Shown: in pieces, positions 13,475 through 23,783 of the stretch
Layout: the number at the start of each line of letters is the position of its first letter
Position numbering within the stretch: the stretch's first letter is position 1
NCBI RefSeq assembly: GCF_025118155.1
Contig: NW_026251401.1
Coordinates: 310,001 to 374,000 of the forward strand
Direction of reading: 5' to 3'
Length of the DNA: 64,000 nucleotides
Source of the DNA: Cokeromyces recurvatus
Taxonomy: Eukaryota > Mucoromycota > Mucoromycetes > Mucorales > Mucoraceae
Notes under the pieces: generated by a model
What the model was told of the DNA's origin: nothing
Databases searched by the model: none
The model's input: the letters and a program-made list of their open reading frames with translations, nothing else
Translations under genes and position numbers: made by a program

Positions 13475-16400
13475 GTATACACATATAATATTAATTTATA
13501 TTTATTATTGTATACTAAATTATATATGCATAAAAATATAAGTTTGCTAAAATCATTTTAGCACGTACTTATTTTGAATGTGGAGAATATCAAAAAGCAC
13601 TTGATATAATTAGTAAACTATCATTTGAAAAGGATCATGTAAGTCAAGGTTATGGCCTAGTTTTATTTTTACAAGCAAGAGTAATAAAAGGTGAATATAT
13701 ATAGAGAGATAGAGAGAGAGAAAGAGAGCTGTCATAAAATAGATCAAATTAATATTTTATTTTTAAGCTATATGTCTTGAATTAACTGGGAATGAAGCGG
13801 ATGCAATTCAAAGTTATCAAGGTGTTGAAGAGTTATTAACTGAATATACAGATGCTAGATATAAGTCTTTGATTGAATGGTCTGAAGAATCGCTTTATCG
13901 TGCTATACTTTTAGGTTTAAGAGAAGGGTAAAAATAAAATAAAATAAAGCTACAAAGATAGGAGTCCTTTCCTTTTATTCACTATTCTTAATAATAATAA
14001 TTAGATCTATTATAACTATACCTGCTTTGTTAGAATGTATGCGACAATATCAACAAATTACTGCCACTCAGTCTCCTTTGTGGCGTATTCAAAAACGTAT
14101 GATCATCACAAAGCTTTCTTTACGATATATATCAAGTATATACCGTGAAAATAAATATTGCTTACCATCAGGGTCTCAACCAGACGATCCTTATCTTGAA
14201 CGACACATGTTTATACGTGAACAATCGCAACTTCATACAATTTATGAAAGAATGCTTTATACAGTCACACCATTACCAAAAGCAGGTCAAGTCAACACAC
14301 TTGTATTAGATTTTATCGACCAATTTGCAAAAGATTTTGAATTGATATCTACTACAGCATATGATTTACGTGGATTCGTAGAGGTCCTCGATCGTGCTTC
14401 ACAGCGCACATTTAATTCCCCATTAATTACAAGGCATTTATTTTTGGCATTAGTACGATTAGGTGAGATTGAGGAAGCAGAGCATGCGTTGCATTCCTAT
14501 TTGTACATTGTGGGTCTAGTAGCGTATGGTTGGAAGGAAAATCAACGAGAGGGGCAGGCATTAGCAACTGACAAAAAGGGGTTCTGCATGCCTGTCCCTG
14601 TCTCTCGACCCGATATAGAAACAACTGAAGCAACGGAACAAATCTTGCCTGTAAGACGTGAATCGATTGTAGGTGATATCTCTAAAATTAAAAGCTTAGA
14701 AAAAGAAGAAGTGGAGGATACATTGCAAGTACTCTTAACAGCTATCAAAATGTATTGTAATGATGTGTCTCGTAGTACGGATGCAGTAGAAATAGCAGAA
14801 ATTGCAAAAGAGTTTTATCAAAAGCAAAATATGCGTGTACGTAAATCCACTCTTTCAAATATAGGTGCTTCTGTTTATCGTGCTTTAGGAGCTGCTTATG
14901 GATTTTTAGGACGTCAAAGTAAATATAATTCTTCATTCTCTCTCTCTCTTTTTTTATTTTTTTCTACTCATTGACAGTTACTGAATAAAACATTTTGTTT
15001 TTGTTTTTGTTTTTTTTTGTCAAAATAGCTTTTGATCCCGATCTACGGCCGATTTATTATGAAAAGGCACTTTCTTATTTAAAATATTCATTGGAACTAA
15101 ATTCAGACGTTTGGGAAACATATTACCAGCTTGCTTTACAACAAGCAGAGATGCATGATATAAACCAAGCTGTACAATCAATTACAAACGCAATTCAAAC
15201 GAATCCTTCACAAATTTTACTTTGGCATTTATTGACACTTCTTGTTTCCTGTCCTTGCCAGGGAGATTATCAAAAGGCTTTAAAAACTTGTAATGTAGGT
15301 TTAGAACAATTTAATTTGGCTGGTTTGGACGGAGAAAGTGCATTCTATGGCGAGAATTATGATACAGCAGAACAGTATGTAATGTATCAATTAACTAAAA
15401 CATTGTTGTTGGCTGCATTATACGGTCCAGATTCAGCACTACTTTCTTCTGAAAATTTATTAGTTTATTTTCGTATGATAGCTGCACCAGATCCATCTAC
15501 AAGTTCGCCCTCTGTTTACGGAGGTGCTCACAATGACATGGTTATTTCTGGTTCTCTTGGTAATTTAAGTGAGTTGCAAATCGTAGTTAATCAAAAGAAT
15601 CGACGTCAAAGTATAAGCAGTAGTCTAATTGCTACTCAACAACAACAACAACATTATCATCATCATCATCATATATCTAAAATTAATAATATGATGAGCT
15701 CTGTATCAACAAGCCGAGTTGGCTCATCATCACATGATAATATATTAACAACATATACCAATAAAACATTAGTAGCTGGCAGAGCTAGATCTGCGTCGAA
15801 TTTAGGATCAAATAATAATAGTATAATATCAAACAACAACAATAATAATAACAGCCAGTTATTAACTGTACCTGGTAGTAATAACGAAGTAAAAAAGCAT
15901 CACCATCATCATTTACATAGTCTAAATCCTTTTGGATCTAAAAGCACTCGTAATAAAAGCATACTACCTCAGCAAACCAATTATATTTATTCACAAAATG
16001 CAGGAATTGGAGATAATTTCAGTATTCAATCATTACCTATATCATCATATGGTAAGTAAAAGAATATGCATACATGTATATGTATATGTATATGTATATA
16101 TATATATATATACATATATATACGACATATTATTAACAATTTTCGCATATAGATACTAAAAGTATTGGGACTAATTCAGTAGCATCACTTCATAGTATTA
16201 CACCTTCTTACATAAGCAACCAATCCATTTTACAACCTAAAAATATACCTTCAAAACCGAGCACACGAACCATTCTGAGAAAAGAAAAATCAAGTCGTAT
16301 CTTATCTGATCTTTGGCTTCTAATTGCACAATTGTATATAAAACTTGGAAAATTAGACGAAGCACACAAGGCAGTGAAAGAGGCTGAAGATGCGAACTCT

Positions 16401-16826
16401 ACTACAAACCCTCGAGTATGGTGTATTTTAGGACAATTATTGCAAACAGAGGGTAATATTGAGCAAGCACAAATGGCCTTTCATAAAGCACTTGCAATTG
16501 ATCCACATGATGTTCTTTGTCGACTTTGGCTTGCCAAGTCTTATGCAGAACAGGATAGTCAAGACCTTGCTGAAGGCTTATTAGATGTAATTACAAAATC
16601 GAATGGTTGGGATTGTGCTGAAGCATGGTAAGTAAGACAAAATAATAATAATAATAATGATATACAACATCGATTAAAGACTCATGTACATGACAGGTTC
16701 CAATTAGGTGAAGTATATAAACTGACAGGAAGATTAGATCGTACAAAGGATTGTCTTTTTTATGCACTTGAATTAGAATCTACTACTGCCATTCAGTCAT
16801 TTTCTATCTTACCAAGTTATATATAA
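13001..16826 (+). CDS. YPP1: TTC7/Ypp1-like TPR scaffold of the Stt4 PI4-kinase complex
   Basis: TTC7/Ypp1 proteins hold PI4-kinase Stt4 at the plasma membrane with Efr3. I read eight in-frame exons: 13001-13121, 13187-13398, 13543-13690, 13768-13927, 14005-14918, 15029-16051, 16153-16627 and 16697-16826, giving 1,060 residues and ending SFSILPSYI. TPR helices are visible at GEYQKALDIISKL, RPIYYEKALSYLKYSLELN, DINQAVQSITNAIQTNPSQI, and at the C-terminus at KLDEAHKAVKEAEDA and NIEQAQMAFHKALAIDPHDV. Between the middle and C-terminal TPRs (about 15560-16260) is a low-complexity insert with Gln, His, Asn and Ser runs, probably disordered. The exon 2/3 intron contains CATA and TA microsatellites. 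The gene ends 307 bp from the convergent Psf2 stop. The family call rests on the layout of the TPRs and the conserved C-terminus; a generic TPR protein is the alternative. Confidence 0.85.
13406..13471. repeat. CATA and TA microsatellites in a TTC7 intron
   Basis: About seven CATA units (13406-13434) are followed by a TA run (13440-13471), wholly inside the intron between TTC7 exons 2 and 3. Confidence 0.9.
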
Positions 16827-17133
16827 TAAATAATCTAATCTGATTTTATTTGTCATTTTATATCAGATCATATACTTTTTTTTTCATGCTGAATAAATGA
16901 TATTTTATTTACTTCTTTTTATATATATGAATATATATACATATATACCATTACATTGTCTATAATACAATTATATATTTAAAAGCTTCTCTTTTTTTTT
17001 TTTCTGCTCTATCTTTTATACTTTTCTTTCTTTTTTTTCTTGAAAAAAAAAATGTAGACGAAAAAGTTTAAGGGTATTGAGTAAGAGCTTTTTCTGTTGT
17101 TTTCTATACATGCAAAATAAATTTACAAACTAA

Positions 17134-17842
17134 TTAGTGAAAAGTATGATTTTGTAAATCTTCTTCACTTTGATTTTTGTCTGCAAGATTTAATTTTCTC
17201 ATTTCATTAAAAGCAAGAGAAAAGAATGGTCGAATTTTGTTGATTTCCATAAAAGACAAGTTGTTCATCTAGAATATATAAATAAATAAACATGTATTAT
17301 AATCTATACATGTTTCAATTAGATTATAGTGAATTACCCCAAGCCATTTATCATCAAGTGCCTTGAAACCTTCTCTTGCCTTGGCTTCCCTTGTTTCTTG
17401 CAGATCTTGTAATATTTTATGAATTTGTTCAGCATTAGGAATGTCATCAGGCGCCCTTAAAATAGATTTATAAAATAAATAAGTAAAGCTAATGCGTCAA
17501 TATTTTTTTTTTATTTTCCTCTTTTCTTACGCATCAAGTAACATTTGTGATAACTCCATATAATGAAATGGTAAATTACTGAATTCTTGCTCTTTTTCTT
17601 CTTCTTCTTGTCTCTTTTTTAAAAAGTCTTTGTATTTTTTCCTGTTAATGATAAACAAATACATTAATTTATTAAGTATTACCAATGTTGAGCCAATCAG
17701 GGCAAATAATAGAGCATTTATTATTTTTTTTCATTAGTAAAGCCAACCAAATAGGTACTTCTGTGGCTAATGGAGGTAGAAAGGGACCATATGTGCCCTA
17801 ATCAGTAGTGAAATTTTAGTTAATATCAAATAAAAAGAATGG

Positions 17843-17899
<57 letters not shown>

Positions 17900-18032
17900 G
17901 CATCTAATTTACTTGAATGAACTGCAATCGTGGTAGCTTTGTTTTTGGAATGATTTTAATCTTTTCATCACTGGCTATAAATTCAACTTCGCTTGGTGTA
18001 AACGAAGCTTGATATGCGCGAGGTAAAGCCAT
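17134..18032 (-). CDS. PSF2: GINS complex subunit Psf2
   Basis: Psf2 is one of four GINS subunits; with Cdc45 and Mcm2-7 it forms the replicative CMG helicase. The N-terminus MALPRAYQASFTPSEVEFIA followed by IKIIPKTKLPRLQFIQ is the Psf2 A-domain start. Exon 2 begins GTYGPFLPPLATEVPIWLAL and continues with MKKNNKCSIICPDWLNI. Later exons give LPFHYMELSQMLLDAAPDDI and, at the end, NLSFMEINKIRPFFSLAFNE. Five exons are joined by short GT-AG introns, one of which (17798-17912) contains a 55-nt A run on the plus strand. The protein is about 210 residues, normal for the family. It is convergent with TTC7. Confidence 0.92.
17843..17897. repeat. poly-A tract, 55 nt, in a PSF2 intron
   Basis: An uninterrupted A run on the plus strand. 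In the transcript it is poly-U and lies between the exon ending at 17913 and the acceptor at about 17798. Confidence 0.9.
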
Positions 18033-18635
18033 TATATACGAAAGTAGAGAAAAAAAAATAAAGAAATAAAAGAAATTTAACTTTTTATTTTATTTTATTT
18101 TTTTTGAGACGTGATCTGAAAAAAAAAAAATAAAATAAAATAAAATAAAATAAAAAAAATCGCGTTTTTTTTTTTTTTTTTTTTTTTTTTGGAGTATGCA
18201 AATATAAAATCAGTATAGTAAAAGCTATGAACATATGATAAGCATGGTAATAGAAAATACAATAGAAAACTTAATATTTACTAGGATAACTAGTAATAGA
18301 TTTAAAGTAGAGAAACAATAAAAAAAAGATTTGGAATTTTTATCTGTAATTATAAAGATTCCAATTTTTTTGATTCACGTTCAAGTTACGCATATAGAAG
18401 CTTGCTTTAATATCTATAGGAATAAGTGACTGTATTTAAGATTGTACAATAGACAAACAATCAATTCTATCTATGTATCCTTGAGATGAGAGTAAAACTT
18501 GTTTTATCTATGCTATGCTACAAGTCTTTGATTCAAATTCTGTTATGTGTTCGAATATAAACTCTTTATCTTCTTTCATCTCTTGCTTTATTTTATTTGT
18601 ATATAATAGCTTAAACGAACTACGTTTAAAATTGA

Positions 18636-18692
<57 letters not shown>

Positions 18693-18927
18693 TGACCAAA
18701 TGAGCATATAGCATTTTTCATCTGCTGTATTGCCCTAGTCAGTTCTAATAGTGTATAAGTAAGAAAAACCCTCTTTTGAGACAAAAGGGAAAAGGATAAA
18801 AGTATATGTGTAAAAGGGTAAAATAAATATAATGATTTAGACAGAAATAAGGTGATTGGAAAAAAAAAAGATTAGTAAGATAAAATTCATAAACAATATA
18901 AGGATATTAGCACTGTTAGTTGAGTAA
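18033..18927. other. Intergenic region with simple repeats
   Basis: No gene is visible. It holds TAAAA repeats and a T tract at 18085-18190, and a perfect ATT/TTA trinucleotide array of about 18 units at 18636-18691. It separates Psf2 from the mobile-element cluster. Confidence 0.6.
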
Positions 18928-19948
18928 CTATTTCATCAGTAGTGAATTAGGTTCTGAGGGAGGATCTGGAGGTAGCTTTTCATGAAAGAGGTAATCTATT
19001 TCATGTAGAGTGATACAAATAGCTGGCCAACGGATTGTCCAAGGAGCCACATCCTGTGAGTGTTTTAGCTTTTTAATAGGTAGTTGGTTTAGCAGGAAGG
19101 AGAGTGGGTTGGTGACCGTTCTTGGCATTTGGAGTCGATGGTGCATATGTAGACATTCAATCGAATGAGTACAACTGAACATTTGAGAAGGATGTTAGGG
19201 ACATGAACGAGGTATACCGCCAGGTAGCCAACCGAGGCACCAGCAGAGGACTTGGCTTCTTTTCGTATTCGTCATGGGCAGCCAAAGAATTGGATCGACG
19301 ATCATATGAGGACGACATGTACGAATAAGCTTGGACTTTAAACCCTGACAGAGGTTTTCATATTGAGTTTTTTGAAAACGCAGACGGAGCCGTTTGAAAA
19401 CCTTCCTATCAAGTTCGTCCAAGATAGGGGCACATTCTCTCCAGAGTGGGTTGACTGTTAGTTTATACCAGTGGGAATGACTGCTGGACATTTGAAGATG
19501 AGGTAGAAGTTTGTTCAGTAATGTATCGTCGGGTAGTTGCATTGATCGAATAAGGTGTTTGGCTTGCAGAATAGTAGCTCGGGTTGTCATTGAAGGTTGT
19601 TGTACTAGGTGCAGCATTACTTTGGTTGATGATCTAGCAGAACCACCAAAAATACGTCGAATGCATTCATTTTGACAAGCTTCAAGTTTTGTAAAGTGAC
19701 TACTGTTCAAGGTGCAGATAGCAAGACCATATTCCATTTGTGATCGTATCATTTGGCTGTAGAAGCGTACTAAGAGTAAGCGGTTAAACCCTTTGTGATT
19801 GACTCCAAGAGAAGAAATTTGATTCATAGAGGATCCAGCTTTTTTAGTGTTGAGATTAATGAGGACAGCAGTGTCAATAAGTCCACCAGGTTTGATTGGA
19901 ATTCCAAGATAGCTGAATGATGCTTCACTCGGTAGGGGCATATCATAG
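18928..19948 (-). pseudogene. C-terminal fragment of a LINE-type reverse transcriptase ORF
   Basis: The reading frame from about 19948 down to 18928 encodes the downstream part of a non-LTR retrotransposon ORF2. Recognisable blocks are FSYLGIPIKPGG, NHKGFNRLLLVRFYSQMIRS, RIFGGSARSSTKVMLHL, DPILWLPMTNTKRSQ and LGWLPGGIPR, then a histidine/cysteine-rich tail (CLHMHHRL, RWPAICITLHEIDYLF). An in-frame TAA at 19195-19197 interrupts it: the frame continues unchanged after the stop with HPSQMFSC. The 5' end is cut at the edge of the LTR-like sequence that starts at 19949, so the catalytic reverse transcriptase core and endonuclease are missing. It is non-functional. Orientation matches the ORF1 fragments at 21269-22435, so both may derive from one element. 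Confidence 0.8.
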
Positions 19949-20556
19949 TATCATGGTTGTAAGATTTATAACTTAATTCAATAAGATAAATAGTCATAAT
20001 AGAATATATAGTGCACTTGTACAATAATTCTGTCTATAAACATATTTAGTATATTTACCCTTGTATAGAAAGAATAATTAATTAATAAAAAGTCCTACAT
20101 CTAAAAATATACTTTTTTTCTATTATTGTTCTGCTGAATATAAATTTATAAAAATAACTTTATACAAGTTAAACTGGGGTAAACTAAGAATAATACAAAT
20201 ACGCGTAATAATTGATTCTACTCAGAATACACGTATTAGTTATAAAAAATAAATATATACAAAAGACATGAATCTATATCTATATCTATAATTATAACTC
20301 TTAGTAATCATTCTATAATTATAATACCAAATACAATTTGTTATATTTTTTGTCTTCTTATTACTCATCATCCTTATTCACAAAATATATAAATACTCTT
20401 ACATTATAACTCATAACTCATAATATAACTTGTATTGAATTAATTCTTAATAAACTTATTGACAAGTCTCAATGTACTTCTTCTTCTGTCTTCTTTTTAT
20501 TTTATTTCTCTTTTATTTCTTTTATTTAATTATTTAAACTTACCTAAACCACAACA
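19949..20556 (-). mobile_element. LTR-like element, family A, copy 1
   Basis: 608 bp that recur as an inverted, slightly diverged copy at 21627-22224. This copy runs from TATCATGGTTGTAAG (a decayed TG end) to CCTAAACCACAACA. It contains AATAAACTTATTGACAAG near its end, which resembles a polyadenylation region. The left edge cuts the LINE ORF2 fragment. The right edge abuts LTR-like element B with no base between. No ORF is present. The strand given takes copy 2, whose ends are intact, as plus. Confidence 0.7.
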
Positions 20557-21268
20557 TGTAATCGTATTTACAACTAAGTTAATAGAAATAAACCATCATT
20601 TATTTAAATTATAAAGAGTTTATTCGAATAAAACTAGTGTATTGTACTTCATAGCATAATATTCATTCTACATTCAGTTTTGATAATAGTCATTGTTTGA
20701 GTATTCGAGCATTAAAAATAATTATATACACCGTATTATATAATAATAAGAATTCAATAGATTTATGACTGTTATATTCAATTACATAATTATTTATACA
20801 AGTCATACATATTATATACATCTATAATATTAAATATTATTATATAATACCATCTTAGAGGATGATAATAATAGTAGCTTATCAATAAATGGTATTGTTA
20901 TAGCGGGAATATTCACTGTGAATTAATGTTGACGCGTTGCTTACCCCAGATATAATGATTGGGTATATTTTTAGTAACTGTGACAGCTTAGGGAGAATAA
21001 AGATAAAAATATATTTTATTGTATGCAGAATTATTCAAAGAGAGAAATTTGTGCTTGAAGGCTTTGTCATGGTAGCATTCACTTATCTAAATCACACTTC
21101 TATTAATATCACTTGCAAAACGTATAAACAGCCCTTGTCATTTTTTCCATATTGGTTTCTTCTTGTACAATTTTTGTATTATTTTTCTTCAATAAACTAT
21201 ACCGAGTTTTCACAGACTTGTCTTTTCTTTTTTATCTTTTCTTATCATTTGAACTCTAAACAGCCTCA
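20557..21268 (-). mobile_element. LTR-like element, family B, copy 1
   Basis: 712 bp from TGTAATCGTATTTACAAC to ACAGCCTCA, that is TG...CA ends. Its first 500 bp or so reappear inverted and diverged at about 24260-24692 inside the Tc1-like element. Shared words include the region around CATTCTACATTCAGTTTT, the ACGCGTTGCTTA motif and GGCTTTGTCATG. Its right end lies inside LINE ORF1: the terminal TG creates the TGA stop seen after LLTK at 21268. No 5-bp duplication is recognisable around it. No coding capacity. Confidence 0.6.
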
Positions 21269-22435
21269 TTTAGTTAACAGTTCTTGAAGTTCGGGAGCAT
21301 AGTCATTATGGACGAGTACTGCAACAATGTTACAGTCAGCGTAGTGTAGATCTAGGAAACGGCCATTATTGACTTCCAATTTCTTGAAAGTAGTTCTTAA
21401 CTTACCGAGGGGAACATGTACCTTGGTAGGTATATATAAGTATTGGAAACCTCGAGTAGCTGAAGGGGCTTGAAATAAACGAGCAGCAGCAGCTTCGCGT
21501 ATCGCTTGGTGTTGGACTAGATTTTTTATGAGAGCTAATACTCTATCTGGTTGGTGCCAGGGAGCCAAGGAGTATTGTGTTTCTGGAAGAGTAGAAAAAT
21601 CTTCCTCGTCAGTGCTAGGTTGAGTGTGTTGTGGTTTAGGTAAGTTTAGATGATTAAATAGAAGTCAAAGAAATAAAAATAAAAAGAAGATAAGACAGAA
21701 GAAGTACGTTGAGACTTGTCAATAAGTTTATTAAAAGTAAAATCAATACAAGTATTGTTCTTAGTTATATGTTATACAAAATAATGTAAGAGTATTTATA
21801 TATTTTGTGGATAAGGATGATGAGTAATAAGAAGATAAAAATATAACAAATTGTATTTGATAATATAATTATAGAAGGATTACTAAGAGTTATAATTATA
21901 GATTCATGTCTTTAGTATATATTTATTTTTTATAACTAATACGTGTATTCTGAGTAGAATCAATTATTACGCGTATTTGTATTATTCTTAGTTTACCCCA
22001 GTTTAACTTGTATAAAGTTATTTTTATAAATTAATATTCAGCAGAACAATAATAGAAGAAAGTATATTTTTAGATGTAGGACTTTTTATTAATTAATTAT
22101 TTTTCTATACAAGGGTAAATATACTAAATATGTTTATAGAGAGAATTATTATACAAATGCACTATGTATTCTATTATGACTATTTATCTTATTGAATTAA
22201 GTTATAAATCTTACAACCATGACAGAGTGGCGGCAGGAGGTAGTTGTGGTGGACCTGATCTAGTGAGACGGAGTTCTTCAGTAAGTTGTGCAATTACTTT
22301 TTGTTGTTCTGCAAGTTGAGTGGTTAGTTGTGTGATTATTTTAAAAAGCGTTTGTACGTCTAGTATAGCACTATTGTTGAATTGGGTTACGAGGGACGAC
22401 AATGGTTGGGGTTGGAGTTGCTGTTGGGGGTACAT
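21269..22435 (-). pseudogene. LINE ORF1 (gag-like) fragment, interrupted by a solo-LTR-like insertion
   Basis: Two pieces of one ORF on the minus strand. The 5' piece (22225-22435) starts MYPQQQLQPQPLSSLV and has a Gln/Leu-rich, coiled-coil-like stretch. The 3' piece (21269-21626) encodes DEEDFSTLPETQY, RVLALIKNLVQHQAIREAAA, FQYLYIPTKVHVPLGKLRTT and CNIVAVLVHNDYAPELQ. The 598-bp insertion at 21627-22224 separates them. Removing it with one copy of the 5-bp duplication joins PPAAT to QPSTDEED in frame. The start is supported by an in-frame stop two codons upstream. The product resembles the ORF1 protein that I associate with mucoralean LINEs; I cannot confirm the family without a search. It ends where LTR-like element B begins. 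Confidence 0.65.
21627..22224 (+). mobile_element. Solo-LTR-like insertion, family A, copy 2, with 5-bp TSD
   Basis: 598 bp beginning TGTTGTGGTTTAGG and ending TTACAACCATGACA, flanked on both sides by GAGTG (21622-21626 and 22225-22229). TG...CA ends plus a 5-bp direct repeat are the mark of an LTR left by recombination of an LTR retrotransposon. It is the inverted counterpart of 19949-20556. It interrupts LINE ORF1, and the empty site would be open. No coding sequence is seen inside. Confidence 0.8.
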
Positions 22436-23012
22436 TGTTAGATATATCTTCTATCATCTTTGAAGGAGCTGTGATGGAATGTAAATAAAAATAAAAGATA
22501 AAATAAAAAGAGAAAAGAGAACAAAAGGAAGTATAGTTTGAGACTGTTTTTATTCAATAAAAATAAAGAATGTTAAAAGAAAGTTAAAGAAGAAGTTCAA
22601 GATTATTTTGTGTCTAAACAACTGCTTGTATTTATACTAATGAATCCTGAATCAAAGAAATAAAAATAACCGTCAAAGAACATGAGTCATGAAACAGTGT
22701 TAGTATTCGTATATACGTCTTGTTGATTCAAGAGACTGATCTATGGATTATCTATTGGGTGTTATAATGATCTGATCAAGTTTTAAATAAAAAATTTATT
22801 GTTTAATCTGAGTATATGTTCCTGATATCTTTTATGTTTTATTTTATTGGATCAAAGACGACCTGAATCCTTTATCAAGGTTATAAAAATAAATATTTAG
22901 AAATGATACGATGTCTTATAATTGATACATCTAGACAATTGGATGTCAATAAGTTTTATATTATTTACAAGATGTTATATACAGAGTTTTATTTCATATT
23001 CAGGCTTATATT
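22436..23012. other. Non-coding stretch upstream of LINE ORF1
   Basis: AT-rich, no ORF above noise. A segment near 22470-22570 (TGTGATGG, A/G-rich, then GAGACTG and AATAAA) has a composition and order like the start of LTR family A and may be a third, more decayed LTR family. I could not find its other end. Confidence 0.3.
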
Positions 23013-23335
23013 TTATCCTGTATTATGTAATTCATCTATTATAATATTACTCATGATTATATCCAGAGCTTGTTCTATAACAGGAGCAGTAATGATATTA
23101 AGCATTTCGGGTGCATGCATAGTATGGGAGCATAAGGTACATTTGTAACAGGGTTGATAGTGGTGCGTTTTAGATGGAGAATCACCCTTACTGTGGTAGG
23201 CGGTGACTTTTTTTTGCATTCAGGACATGGTATCGCTTAGTGATGTTCAAGGAAGCCTTTTGCAAGAGCTGCCAGTTCTTCTTCAGATAAAACTCGAGTA
23301 GGAGTCTTATTATATTTATGTTGATTAGGCGGCAT
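23013..23335 (-). pseudogene. Unidentified zinc-ribbon-like ORF, frameshifted
   Basis: The frame starts MPPNQHKYNKTPTRVLSEEE at 23335 and runs to a stop after AKGFLEHH. About 16 bp later a frame opens with CPEC-KKK, and after an 8-A run it continues in the next frame as VTAYHSKGDSPSKTHHYQPC and CYKCTLCSHTMHAPEM. Two CxxC pairs suggest a zinc ribbon. One base missing from the A run would explain the second shift. The remainder (ITAPVIEQALDIIMSN) looks coding before it decays. Lying between LINE and Tc1 remains, it is probably an accessory ORF of a mobile element. I do not recognise the family. Confidence 0.4.
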
Positions 23336-23783
23336 TTACCTAGTTATTGCGATGTTTTTCAAGGTGTTGAGAGTTTTGAATGTGTATATAGTGTTGTAAA
23401 TGTCACTCCAAGTTTAATAATAGTGTTAGAAAGCGGAAGAAAGCCCACTTGTTTGTCTACAGTTGCATTTTAATTCGTCTAACATTTTGTCTCAGTTTAA
23501 TTTCTCCATTTTTTCTGATTCCGCTTTTATTTTTCCAAAAAAGGTAGGCTGAACGTCTGAAAATTAATTTTGATTCGTCCAAAGAAATACTAACATTGTC
23601 TGAGTTTGAAATACAAAACTGTAATTCATCCACCTTTTCCGGAAATTATTCGTACACTTTAAAAAAACATTTCGTCCACTAAAAAAATAAAATTTCAAGC
23701 ACAGACAAAATAAAATATTGTACGTTAAAAAAATAAAAATTAACACATTAGACTAATTTATATTTCGAGCACTTTGAATTAAA

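Noticed and set aside
22471..23086. A third LTR with TG...CA ends and a possible GGAGC target duplication
   Set aside because: The right end would fall inside the coding part of the zinc-ribbon ORF (TAPVIEQ), so the 5-bp match is probably chance.
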